This document shows positions 32,128 to 39,788 of a DNA stretch of 64,000 bases, in pieces (position 1 is the first letter of the stretch; each line of letters starts with the position of its first letter). Origin of the DNA: CAVRXZ01 sp963773035. GTDB lineage: Bacteria; Acidobacteriota; Vicinamibacteria; Vicinamibacterales; CAVVIG01. The stretch covers positions 42,400 to 106,399 of the forward strand of contig CAVYZX010000021.1 of NCBI GenBank assembly GCA_963773035.1. The letters run 5' to 3'. The notes under the pieces are model-generated. The model searched no databases and was not told the DNA's origin. It saw only the letters and a program-made list of their open reading frames with translations. The position numbers were made by a program, and so were the translations under genes.

Positions 32128-33313
32128 ACTTTCGCTGCGGCTGGGCGAAGAGCGCGTCGGTCGCGTTGTTCACGCTCCAGGAGTCCATCGTTTCCAACGC
32201 CACGCGAATGATCGGCAGAACGAACGGACTGGTGAGCAGCTGAAGCGCCTTCACGGACGACCGGACCCACAGCGGCCCGCCGCGCGGCCAATGACTCGAG
32301 AGCGGCAGTATGCGGCCCTGCGAGTCGTACGAGACTCGATCGGTCCAATACTCCTTGCCGGCCGGATGCCGCGGGTATCGACGCAGGATGTCGGACGCGG
32401 TCGCCATCGTCCGCGCCACGAGATGTTGGCGATACTGAGGCATGGCAACCACATGGCTCACGCCGGCGCGAATCTCGTCAGCGAATTCCGAGAACGACTG
32501 TGCGGCCGTCAGATTGAGGAGTGTGTTCGGATCGCATCCGTGCCGATCGCCGCCGGAGATGATCGGCAGCTCCGCTTCGTCCGCCAGAACGATGACTCGA
32601 TTGTTTTCCTTCCGCGATCGATAGCCATTGAGCTCGAGCGCGTGCAGCGTCGAACGATACGCCCGGAGAAACTGCCGCAGAACTCGCGCATGACGCCCCA
32701 AACCGATGTCGGCGAGATCCCACCAGGGATGATTCAATACGACGAGCGTCTCCCGGCAGGCGTGCAAGTCAGCCAGGATGTCGCCGAGCGGCTCGCTGCC
32801 CCGTTTGTCAGTGAACGCCATGAGTCGCGCGTACCAGCTTGCTGCGTCGGACGGCGGCAGATTATGGACCCCGAGATGGAAGTAGCCGTCCTCGTAAGGT
32901 ACGGTCCACTCGAAAGACAGGGGGGCCCGTCGTAACGCATACATCGCCTGAAGCTCGATTCCGGCCTCCACGTCGTCATGATCGGTAATCGAGATGATGG
33001 GCGAGAGCGAGAAGCGCGCCTCGATCTGACGGACTTCCGACTCGAACACCTGGCGGGGACTGACCGGTGGATGCCACCACCCCTTGGAGAAATCGAGCGA
33101 ATCGCCCGTCCGGTCGGCGTACATTTGCTGGTGCCGCACGAAGCAGGACGCCACGATGGGAATTCTGGCGAAGTACTGAGGAAGGGAGACCATGACTTCG
33201 CGGGAATGATGGGTATGCGAGTGAAGCGAGACGACCGTTTTGAATGGATGCCAATCCTGCTTGTCCCCGAACTCGTAGTAGCCGACCCGTGCCGATGTCG
33301 CGCGTCCGCTCAT
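32114..33313 (-). CDS. PHP-superfamily metal-dependent phosphoesterase-like protein
   Basis: About 399 residues from ATG 33313 (GGAG upstream; a TTG at 33325 is an alternative). PHP metal-binding motifs are visible: SLHSHTHHS (His31, His33), SITDHDDVEAG, LVVLNHPWWD and SGGDRHGCDP. PHP enzymes hydrolyse phosphate esters at a tri-metal site. No signal peptide or polymerase domain is present. As the first gene of the four-gene minus-strand run (PHP, GT4, aminotransferase-membrane fusion, methyltransferase), it may dephosphorylate an intermediate. That role is inferred from context only. Confidence 0.82.
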   Translation of the reverse strand: MSGRATSARVGYYEFGDKQDWHPFKTVVSLHSHTHHSREVMVSLPQYFARIPIVASCFVRHQQMYADRTGDSLDFSKGWWHPPVSPRQVFESEVRQIEARFSLSPIISITDHDDVEAGIELQAMYALRRAPLSFEWTVPYEDGYFHLGVHNLPPSDAASWYARLMAFTDKRGSEPLGDILADLHACRETLVVLNHPWWDLADIGLGRHARVLRQFLRAYRSTLHALELNGYRSRKENNRVIVLADEAELPIISGGDRHGCDPNTLLNLTAAQSFSEFADEIRAGVSHVVAMPQYRQHLVARTMATASDILRRYPRHPAGKEYWTDRVSYDSQGRILPLSSHWPRGGPLWVRSSVKALQLLTSPFVLPIIRVALETMDSWSVNNATDALFAQPQRKYETT

Positions 33314-33490
33314 GGCTCGCTCCAATCACGTGACCGCTCGGACCGCACTCGCGTTCAGGCGCCTGCCGGGCACCTTCAGCACAGCAAGATATAGGGCCAA
33401 CCGCACATTCGAGCGACAGCCATGAAAACAGTTGGGAACGGTGTACTAACGGTGTGAACTTGAGGTTGCTCTGCGGTAAAAAAGGAGTTC

Positions 33491-35056
33491 CTACTCTTCT
33501 CGCCTTACCGTGCCCATCTCGATCCAGTCGAACTCCTCTTCCAACTGGTGGAATGCATCGTCGCCGATGTCGGCCTTCGCTCTCAGCTCGAAGAGGACCT
33601 GGCGAGCGGCAGTAATGGCGCGTCTGTGAATTTCGTCGTGGTTGGGGTCCACTCCTTCCAGATCGCTTCGATCGCCGTCCGTGCGGCGCAGGTGAGCGGA
33701 GAATTCATGACGAACGATCCGCGCCGCATCCGACGCATCGCCGTCCAGTACCTCGAACGCAGCCTGCATCACGCGGTCACGTGCGATATTGACCTCTCGT
33801 TCAACCTCGTGGTCGTCGTCGACGACGAGCGCTCGTAGCAGAGGCCCGAGCGTGAGGCCCTGGAGGACCAGGGTGCCGAGCACGACAAAGAAAGCAGTGA
33901 AAACAATCAGGTCGCGGAACGGAAAGGCGACCCCGTTCATCTGCAGTGGGAGGGCGAGAGCGGCGGCCAAGGTGACGAGTCCGCGCATGCCGGACCAGGA
34001 GACGATCAACGCGCCTGCCCATGATGGTCGCGGCCGCGGTCTTCGTGGATGGAACCCGAAAAATCGGATCTTCCAGCCGACCACGACCTTATACGTCGTC
34101 ACCCAGGCAAAACGGACCACGATAACCGTGAACAAGACAGCGGCAGCCAGATAGAGATACTGCAGGCGCTGGGCTGGATCGAGACCGACGACAATCGGGC
34201 GAATCTGCAGTCCAATGAACACGAACGCGAGGACGTTGAGGACGAAGACGGCGGTCTCCCATACCGCATATGAAGGAATCCGGATTCGTGCCGGCGTCAA
34301 CTCGGGCGCCCGCCGGGCGGCCGTCACGGCATAGGACACCATGGTCAGAATACCGGAGAGCCCAAGTCGTTCTGCCAGGATCCAGACGCCAAACGTGCTG
34401 ATGAACTGAAGGATGATGGCAGTCGGGACGTCGCGCACGTTACTGAGCAACCGCAGAATCACCTGCGCCGCAGCGATACCAACCGCCAAGCTGCCGACGA
34501 CGGCCAACAGAAATGCGGGCGCAACAGTCCCGATGGAGAACGCATTCGCTGCCAGCGCGCCCAGAGCCAGTCGATAGATCAGGAGCGCCGTGGCGTCGTT
34601 CAACAGGCTCTCGCCCTCGAGAATGGTTTGAATGCGGTGCGGTGGCCTGACGTGGCGTAGAACCGCCATTGCGGCAGTCGCATCGGGCGGCGAGACGATC
34701 GCGCCGAGCGCTATGGCGGCGGCCCACGGCATGGCGGGCACGAGCGCGCGGACCACCCACGCTACGGCCACAGTGGTCAGGACAACGCCGAGCACCACCA
34801 GATTGACCAGCGGTACCCAGTTGTCTTTGAGGTCGCGAACCGACGCGTCGAAGGCCGCATCCAATAACACGGGAGCGACGAAGAGCGCCAAAGCCAGACG
34901 AGGCTCGATGGAGAGCGCGGGAGCTCCGGGCATGAACGCCAATACTGCACCGCCGCACGCGAGAAACGCCGGATACGGGACGCCGAGCTTGCGCGCCACC
35001 GCCGCCAAGATCACGGCCGCTAGCAACAACCCGAGCAGTGCTTCGAACTCGCTCAT
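33491..35056 (-). CDS. CPA1-family Na+/H+ antiporter
   Basis: A 521-residue monovalent cation/proton antiporter. About 12 hydrophobic segments occupy residues 1-400. The ion-binding helix has LFVAPVLLDAAFDAS, and a second conserved stretch reads AIALGAIVSPPDATAAMAVL with LEGESLLNDATALLIYRLAL, the signature of NhaP/NhaG-like exchangers. VSWSGMRGLVTLAAALALP follows. The C-terminal 120 residues are a cytoplasmic acidic helical tail (from about 400), likely regulatory. Start ATG 35056. It is independent of the operon to its left; the 177-base gap may hold that operon's promoter. Confidence 0.93.
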   Translation of the reverse strand: MSEFEALLGLLLAAVILAAVARKLGVPYPAFLACGGAVLAFMPGAPALSIEPRLALALFVAPVLLDAAFDASVRDLKDNWVPLVNLVVLGVVLTTVAVAWVVRALVPAMPWAAAIALGAIVSPPDATAAMAVLRHVRPPHRIQTILEGESLLNDATALLIYRLALGALAANAFSIGTVAPAFLLAVVGSLAVGIAAAQVILRLLSNVRDVPTAIILQFISTFGVWILAERLGLSGILTMVSYAVTAARRAPELTPARIRIPSYAVWETAVFVLNVLAFVFIGLQIRPIVVGLDPAQRLQYLYLAAAVLFTVIVVRFAWVTTYKVVVGWKIRFFGFHPRRPRPRPSWAGALIVSWSGMRGLVTLAAALALPLQMNGVAFPFRDLIVFTAFFVVLGTLVLQGLTLGPLLRALVVDDDHEVEREVNIARDRVMQAAFEVLDGDASDAARIVRHEFSAHLRRTDGDRSDLEGVDPNHDEIHRRAITAARQVLFELRAKADIGDDAFHQLEEEFDWIEMGTVRREE

Positions 35057-35102
35057 AGCGTTCGGAACTCACCGTAACATGACACAGGAGGGCAAGGCTT
35101 AT

Positions 35103-35606
35103 ATGGCCAGAGGTCGACCATTAGAGGTGGAGCGAGAGCTTCTCGAGGCGTTCAGGCATAGCGGCCTGGTGAGCGAATACCTCACTGGTGCGCTGCCTGC
35201 CGCAATCTGGCGTGCAGCACCTCCGGGTAGTCGCGGCCGCTCGATTGCGGCCATCGTGGCGCATATGCAGGGAGTCCGGCGCACGTTCGCTCGGATGGGT
35301 GGCGCGCGCCCAGGTCCGCCGGCGCTGGATCGACAGCGCGTCACCCCGACGCAGGCTCGACGAGCGCTGAAGCAATCGACCGAGGATCTCGCGGCTCTGT
35401 TCGAAGCAGCGTTCACGGCGGGCCGGCCGCGTGTACAGGGCATGCCTCGCCGCGCCGTCAACATGCTGGTCTATCTAATCCAGCACGACGCACACCACCG
35501 GGGACAAATCTGCATGCTGGCGCGCGACCTCGGTCACGCGTTCAGCTCCGACGATACGATGCGGATGTGGGGGTGGAAGGCGATTCAAACCTCAGGGCTT
35601 GACTGA
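35103..35606 (+). CDS. DinB family protein
   Basis: A 167-residue DinB-superfamily four-helix protein. The frame is open from 34632 as a shadow of the antiporter. ATG 35103 is chosen for the AGGAGG about 11 bases upstream; ATG 35079 is less likely. Visible are SIAAIVAHMQGVRRTFARM (first metal His) and NMLVYLIQHDAHHRGQICMLARDLGH (HxxxHHRG, second site). The end WGWKAIQ is typical of this subfamily. It is divergent from the antiporter and overlaps the convergent secreted-protein gene by 15 bases at its 3' end. Function is unknown (possible thiol transferase). Confidence 0.88.
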   Translation: MARGRPLEVERELLEAFRHSGLVSEYLTGALPAAIWRAAPPGSRGRSIAAIVAHMQGVRRTFARMGGARPGPPALDRQRVTPTQARRALKQSTEDLAALFEAAFTAGRPRVQGMPRRAVNMLVYLIQHDAHHRGQICMLARDLGHAFSSDDTMRMWGWKAIQTSGLD

Positions 35607-36461
35607 TACCTTCATCAGCGCCGTCGTCCAACAGCACTGAAACCCGCCTCCACCGGGGCCGGAGTAGTCGTTGGCGGTCACCTGAAGGACGTAGTCGCCC
35701 GGTTCGGCGAATCGAACGCTCGCCGTCGCTTTGCCATTGAATGCCGCGTCCCCAGTCGGAAGCTTCTGGACCTCCGGCCTCACCTTGTCGAAGGTGACGC
35801 CGCCCGCGCCGCGATACTGCGACCACATGATCGTGACCGGCGGCCGCGAGCTCCGCGGCGGCGCACCCGTCCCGCTCGTATATTTCGCATCGTCGTGAAT
35901 CCAGAGGGTGAGATCCAATGGCATGGCTGCTGAGGTCGTGCGGACCTCCGCTTTGTCGAGGACTCCCACCGGGCCCTGAATGGCCGGCCCATTTTGCGTA
36001 AACCGAAGGATTGGGGGTGTGTTCTTGACGGCGGAGTCCTCAAAGGGACTCAACAGGTAATCGGGATGCAGCCGAAGAGGAATGCTGGTCGACTGACCGT
36101 TCGCGACCAGCGTCCACGTCAACCGCTGCTCGGCGGTGAAGCCTTTCGGAACCGGCACGACGAACATGCCATGCTGCCTGCCAGGCAAGAAATGCGTGGG
36201 TTGGCCCAGATCCGGACCGCCGGGCTCGATCCGGTTGTTCGGTCCGATGGGAATGTCCAGAGGCTGCGCCGAATTGCGATTGAAGTATCCGACCAGAAAG
36301 CCGCGGGTCCCGTCGGAATTGTCGAACCATCCTTCGAACGCGCCGGTGACGCTCGTGCCGAACTGCTTCGACGGCTCGCTTGGCAACTGCTGGGCCGCTA
36401 CCAGCGCGCCACCAACAAGTGCGAAGGCGGCACACAGCCTGCCGACGGTCGCGCGGTGCAT
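35592..36461 (-). CDS. Secreted protein, beta-rich, unknown function
   Basis: A 289-residue exported protein. A signal peptide (MHRATVGRLCAAFALVGGAL, cleaved near VAAQQ) precedes a beta-rich sequence. Motifs FEGWFDNSDGTRGFLVGYFNRN and PLDIPIGPNNRIEPGGPDLGQPTHFL recur in acidobacterial secreted proteins without known function. The last 90 residues (ATASVRFAEPGDYVLQVTANDYSG) look like an Ig/cadherin-like beta domain, ending in a Cys pair (GFQCCWTTALMKV). It lies three bases downstream of the cytochrome gene on the same strand, so both are probably co-expressed and exported. Confidence 0.75.
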   Translation of the reverse strand: MHRATVGRLCAAFALVGGALVAAQQLPSEPSKQFGTSVTGAFEGWFDNSDGTRGFLVGYFNRNSAQPLDIPIGPNNRIEPGGPDLGQPTHFLPGRQHGMFVVPVPKGFTAEQRLTWTLVANGQSTSIPLRLHPDYLLSPFEDSAVKNTPPILRFTQNGPAIQGPVGVLDKAEVRTTSAAMPLDLTLWIHDDAKYTSGTGAPPRSSRPPVTIMWSQYRGAGGVTFDKVRPEVQKLPTGDAAFNGKATASVRFAEPGDYVLQVTANDYSGPGGGGFQCCWTTALMKVSVKP

Positions 36462-36464
36462 TCC

Positions 36465-37859
36465 CTAGTCCCGGTTCTGGGCGACCTCAATCTTCGGCTT
36501 GCGCTTCTCGATCCACGCCTTGTACTCCTCATCGGTGAGATACACGACGTTCATCCACGCGTGCGCCATCTCGTCGACGGTGCGGTCGCCGTATCCCACC
36601 CATTGATCGGGATCGGGGTTGTTCTTGTTCGCCTTCGTGTTGTCGTACCAGGCTGTGACATGGATGATCGTCCCCTTCGGAAACGCCGGGACAGCATCAT
36701 CTGCGTAGATGTAGTTCGTCATCCAATTGAAATTGAAGTTGCCGACGTAGCTGATGATCTGGCTGCCGCCGTCGGGGAGAATCGCTTCGACCTGCATCGC
36801 CTTGCCGCGCAGGTGGAAGTGCGGCTGGAAGTTCGTGATCAGCGCGTTCTCCTTCAGGACCGTGAACCCTTCCGTGTGGGCGACCGAGTTGGGCGGAATG
36901 TCGAGCAGCGCGCGATTTCTCAACCCGGTGAATCCAACCAGATAACTCCGCTTGTTCGGCTCCTGACCCTTCGGATAGAGCCACACTCCGATTTCAACCG
37001 AGTCGGTAATCTCCTCGCCGACGGCGTGCAGGTGCTCGTCCCACGAAATCTTTTCACCCGGCAGCAGCAGTTTGCCCGTGCCCGGCCGGAACTCGTCGTA
37101 CCCCTTTCCAATGGCCCACTCCATCAACTGCGGGCGCCGATCGACGAGGTCGTCAACCGCCGCCGCGCCCGAGCGACCGTTGGCGGTACCGGTATTCACT
37201 GCCTCGGGATCATTGTTCAGAACCAGGTATGCGATGGCATGATGCACAATCTTTCGGCCCTTGAGCGTCGACGGCCGAATCTCGACCAGCTTCGCCCAGC
37301 GAGGCTCGGTCAACGGGATGTCGCTCATGGGGCGCCACCACACGTCCTGATGCTGAGCCAGCATCGTGTACGGCTCCGACTTGATGACGAGATCGGGCGG
37401 ACCGAAGCCATCCTTCACGGCTTTCCATTCGTTGTCGGTCACGAGAGGCGTGGGCGGTGGCATGTCTTTGGGATCGCCCTGCAGTGCTCCGCCGTCGACC
37501 CAGCGAACGATGGTGTCGATCTGGTCGTCGCTGAGCGACATGTCGTTCTTGAATTTCTGCACGCCGACGCTGCGGTCGATGTGCCAGGGCGGCATCTGGC
37601 GCGCCGCGACGCGCGCCTTGATCGCACGCGCCCAGGGACGTGCTTCGTCAAAGGTGATCAGCGACATCGGTGCAATGGAGTTCGGTTGATGGCACTCCTG
37701 GCACTTCGCCTGAAAAATAGGCGCGACATCCTTGGAGAACGTCGGTGGTTTGGACACCAATGCGTCGGCCGCTCGTGCGGGCACCGCACTCACGAAAATC
37801 GCGCCCAACGCCACGGCTCCCCCGAGCACCCAAGGCCGCTGCAGCCGTCGACCACTCAT
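36465..37859 (-). CDS. Cytochrome c with copper type II monooxygenase-like domain
   Basis: A 464-residue exported protein. ATG 37859 is chosen for the AAGGAG upstream; the frame is open to 37901. A signal peptide ends at ARAAD. The N-terminal module has one heme site (CQECH, Cys53-His57), with MPPWHID as a possible distal region of the planctomycete-type cytochrome. Residues about 200-460 resemble the PHM/dopamine-hydroxylase copper fold: KIVHHAIAYLV (HH pair), NFQPHFHLRGKAMQV (HxH) and DEMAHAWMNVVYLT (Met). Such a fusion would couple heme electron transfer to copper oxidation, which is inference. It belongs to a group of exported oxidation genes. Confidence 0.82.
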   Translation of the reverse strand: MSGRRLQRPWVLGGAVALGAIFVSAVPARAADALVSKPPTFSKDVAPIFQAKCQECHQPNSIAPMSLITFDEARPWARAIKARVAARQMPPWHIDRSVGVQKFKNDMSLSDDQIDTIVRWVDGGALQGDPKDMPPPTPLVTDNEWKAVKDGFGPPDLVIKSEPYTMLAQHQDVWWRPMSDIPLTEPRWAKLVEIRPSTLKGRKIVHHAIAYLVLNNDPEAVNTGTANGRSGAAAVDDLVDRRPQLMEWAIGKGYDEFRPGTGKLLLPGEKISWDEHLHAVGEEITDSVEIGVWLYPKGQEPNKRSYLVGFTGLRNRALLDIPPNSVAHTEGFTVLKENALITNFQPHFHLRGKAMQVEAILPDGGSQIISYVGNFNFNWMTNYIYADDAVPAFPKGTIIHVTAWYDNTKANKNNPDPDQWVGYGDRTVDEMAHAWMNVVYLTDEEYKAWIEKRKPKIEVAQNRD

Positions 37860-38016
37860 GACCTTCTCCTTACTTAGATCCGTCTCGCGAATCGGATCCA
37901 AACGAGTATAGCCCGTAGCCGGGGTCTCCGGTCAGGAGGCTGAAAATCGTCCGAGCAGGACTGTCAGTTGGTACCTGACCTGCTCACTTAGTCCCCAAAA
38001 AGCAGTCGGCGCGGAC

Positions 38017-39762
38017 TCAGGCCTGGTGAGATGTCTTCCCGCCGACGACAGTGCGGACGATCTGGATGTCCTTGATCTTCTCCACCGGCGCCGTGTGCGG
38101 GTCGTCGGCGAGCACCACGTAGTCCGCGAGCTTGCCGGACGTGATCGAGCCCTTGATGGTTTCTTCGCCCGAGGCCCAGGCGCCGTTGTAGGTGTTCACG
38201 GCGATGGCCTCGCTCACGCTGATCCGCTGATTCGCACCCCACGCTTTGCCGTCCCAGCCCGTGCGCGTGACCATCCCCTGGATGCCCATCAGGGGCGCGA
38301 AGGGCCCGGGGCTGAAATCCGAGCCGGCTGCCGCATAGACGCCCGCATCCAGCAGCGAGCGATACGCCATGCAGCTTTTCATCATCTCTTCGCCGTAGAA
38401 CACGAACTTGTCGGGGTTGTAGTACGCGTAGCTCGTGAACAGCGCCGGAACGGCACCGATCGCCTTGATGCGCCGCACCAGATCCGGGTTGATGAGCGTG
38501 CAATGTGTGATCTTCGGCCGCGCATTGGCTCGGGGCACCAGCTTCAGCGCACGTTCCGCTGCGGTGAGATACATGTCGATCGCCACGTCGCCGTTGGCGT
38601 GGCAGTTCACCTGGATGCCGGCGCGGTGCACGCGCTCGACCCATTCGTTCAGAGTCTGCTGCGTCTCGGTGATATTCCCCTTGTAGGGCGGAGTCACTCC
38701 GGGGTACGGAGTGCTGATCGCCATCGTGCGCTCCGAGAACGAGCCGTCCACCGTGTGCTCGGAGGTGGCTCCAAACTTGATCCATTCGTCCCCGAAGCCG
38801 GTCTGGATGCCGGCGGCGATCATCGCCTCGAGCGCGCGGCCGCTCGTCTCGTAGCTGACGCGGTGCAGCAGCTCGCCGCGGGCACGCACGTCCTGAATAG
38901 CCTGCAGGTTGCCGCCCTGATGGTGCACGCTCGTCAGGCCGTAGCGTGCGAACTGTTTGGAGATATGCGCAATGCCGTCGCGCGAGCGTTGCTCGATCTG
39001 CGCCGGCGTGAACGTGGGTCTGGTGCCCACATTGTTGAACGCGGCCGCCGCGAGGTCTGTGACTCGCCCGTTAAGCTCGCCATTCGCATCCTTGTCGAAC
39101 GTCCCACCCATTGGATTCGGCGTGGCCTTGGTGACGCCGGCCATCTCGAATGCTTTGCTGTTGTAGAAGTATGTGTGTCCGCCGCGGTGGCGCACGATCA
39201 CGGGATGATCCCTGGACACCTCGTCCAGGTCCCGAATATTCAGCGCGCGCTTGTCCGTCAGCTTGGTGTCGTCGAAAAAGAAGCCCTCCACCCAGGTACC
39301 GGGCGGTGTCTGCCGCGCCTTGGCCTTCAGTTTGTCGACAATGCTCTGAATGCTCACGAATTCGACTTCGAAGGGATTGCCGACCAGGACCTCGTTGAGA
39401 AGCACTTCGCCGCCGGCGTGGTTGTGACAATCGATGAACCCCGGCACAACGGCCATCCCTTTGGCATCGAACGCCTGCGTGTTCTTGCCGGCCAGGCCTT
39501 TGATATCGCTCGTCGAACCCACGGCCGTGAAGCGCCCGTTGGTGACGGCGAACGCCTCCGCGCGCGGCGCCCGTGAGTCCATGGTGTAGACCACGGCGTT
39601 GACAACGATCGCATCGGGATCCCTGCCGCCTGCAGTCCCGGCCTGCGCCGTGGCTTGCGCGGCGGACGCGCTGACTGCAAGCGACGGCGCGCCGACCAGA
39701 CCAGCGAGAACGCCGCCTGTAACGTTGATGAACTCTCGACGCGTGTGGCGGGTGTGCTTCAT
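38017..39762 (-). CDS. Tat-exported amidohydrolase, YtcJ-like
   Basis: A 581-residue amidohydrolase-superfamily protein of the YtcJ group. The N-terminus (TRHTRREFINVTGGVLAG) is a twin-arginine signal. The metal sites fit the superfamily: GFIDCHNHAGG (HxH), VNCHANGDVAIDMYL, ITHCTLINPDLVRRI and GSDFSPGPFAPLMG with the catalytic Asp. The C-terminal beta domain (GKLADYVVLADDPHTAP) is complete. YtcJ-like enzymes hydrolyse diverse amides or cyclic compounds; the substrate is not predictable. It is 26 bases downstream of the PQQ dehydrogenase gene and probably in the same transcript. Confidence 0.92.
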   Translation of the reverse strand: MKHTRHTRREFINVTGGVLAGLVGAPSLAVSASAAQATAQAGTAGGRDPDAIVVNAVVYTMDSRAPRAEAFAVTNGRFTAVGSTSDIKGLAGKNTQAFDAKGMAVVPGFIDCHNHAGGEVLLNEVLVGNPFEVEFVSIQSIVDKLKAKARQTPPGTWVEGFFFDDTKLTDKRALNIRDLDEVSRDHPVIVRHRGGHTYFYNSKAFEMAGVTKATPNPMGGTFDKDANGELNGRVTDLAAAAFNNVGTRPTFTPAQIEQRSRDGIAHISKQFARYGLTSVHHQGGNLQAIQDVRARGELLHRVSYETSGRALEAMIAAGIQTGFGDEWIKFGATSEHTVDGSFSERTMAISTPYPGVTPPYKGNITETQQTLNEWVERVHRAGIQVNCHANGDVAIDMYLTAAERALKLVPRANARPKITHCTLINPDLVRRIKAIGAVPALFTSYAYYNPDKFVFYGEEMMKSCMAYRSLLDAGVYAAAGSDFSPGPFAPLMGIQGMVTRTGWDGKAWGANQRISVSEAIAVNTYNGAWASGEETIKGSITSGKLADYVVLADDPHTAPVEKIKDIQIVRTVVGGKTSHQA

Positions 39763-39788
39763 GCAATCATCGATTCAAGCGAAGTCGA

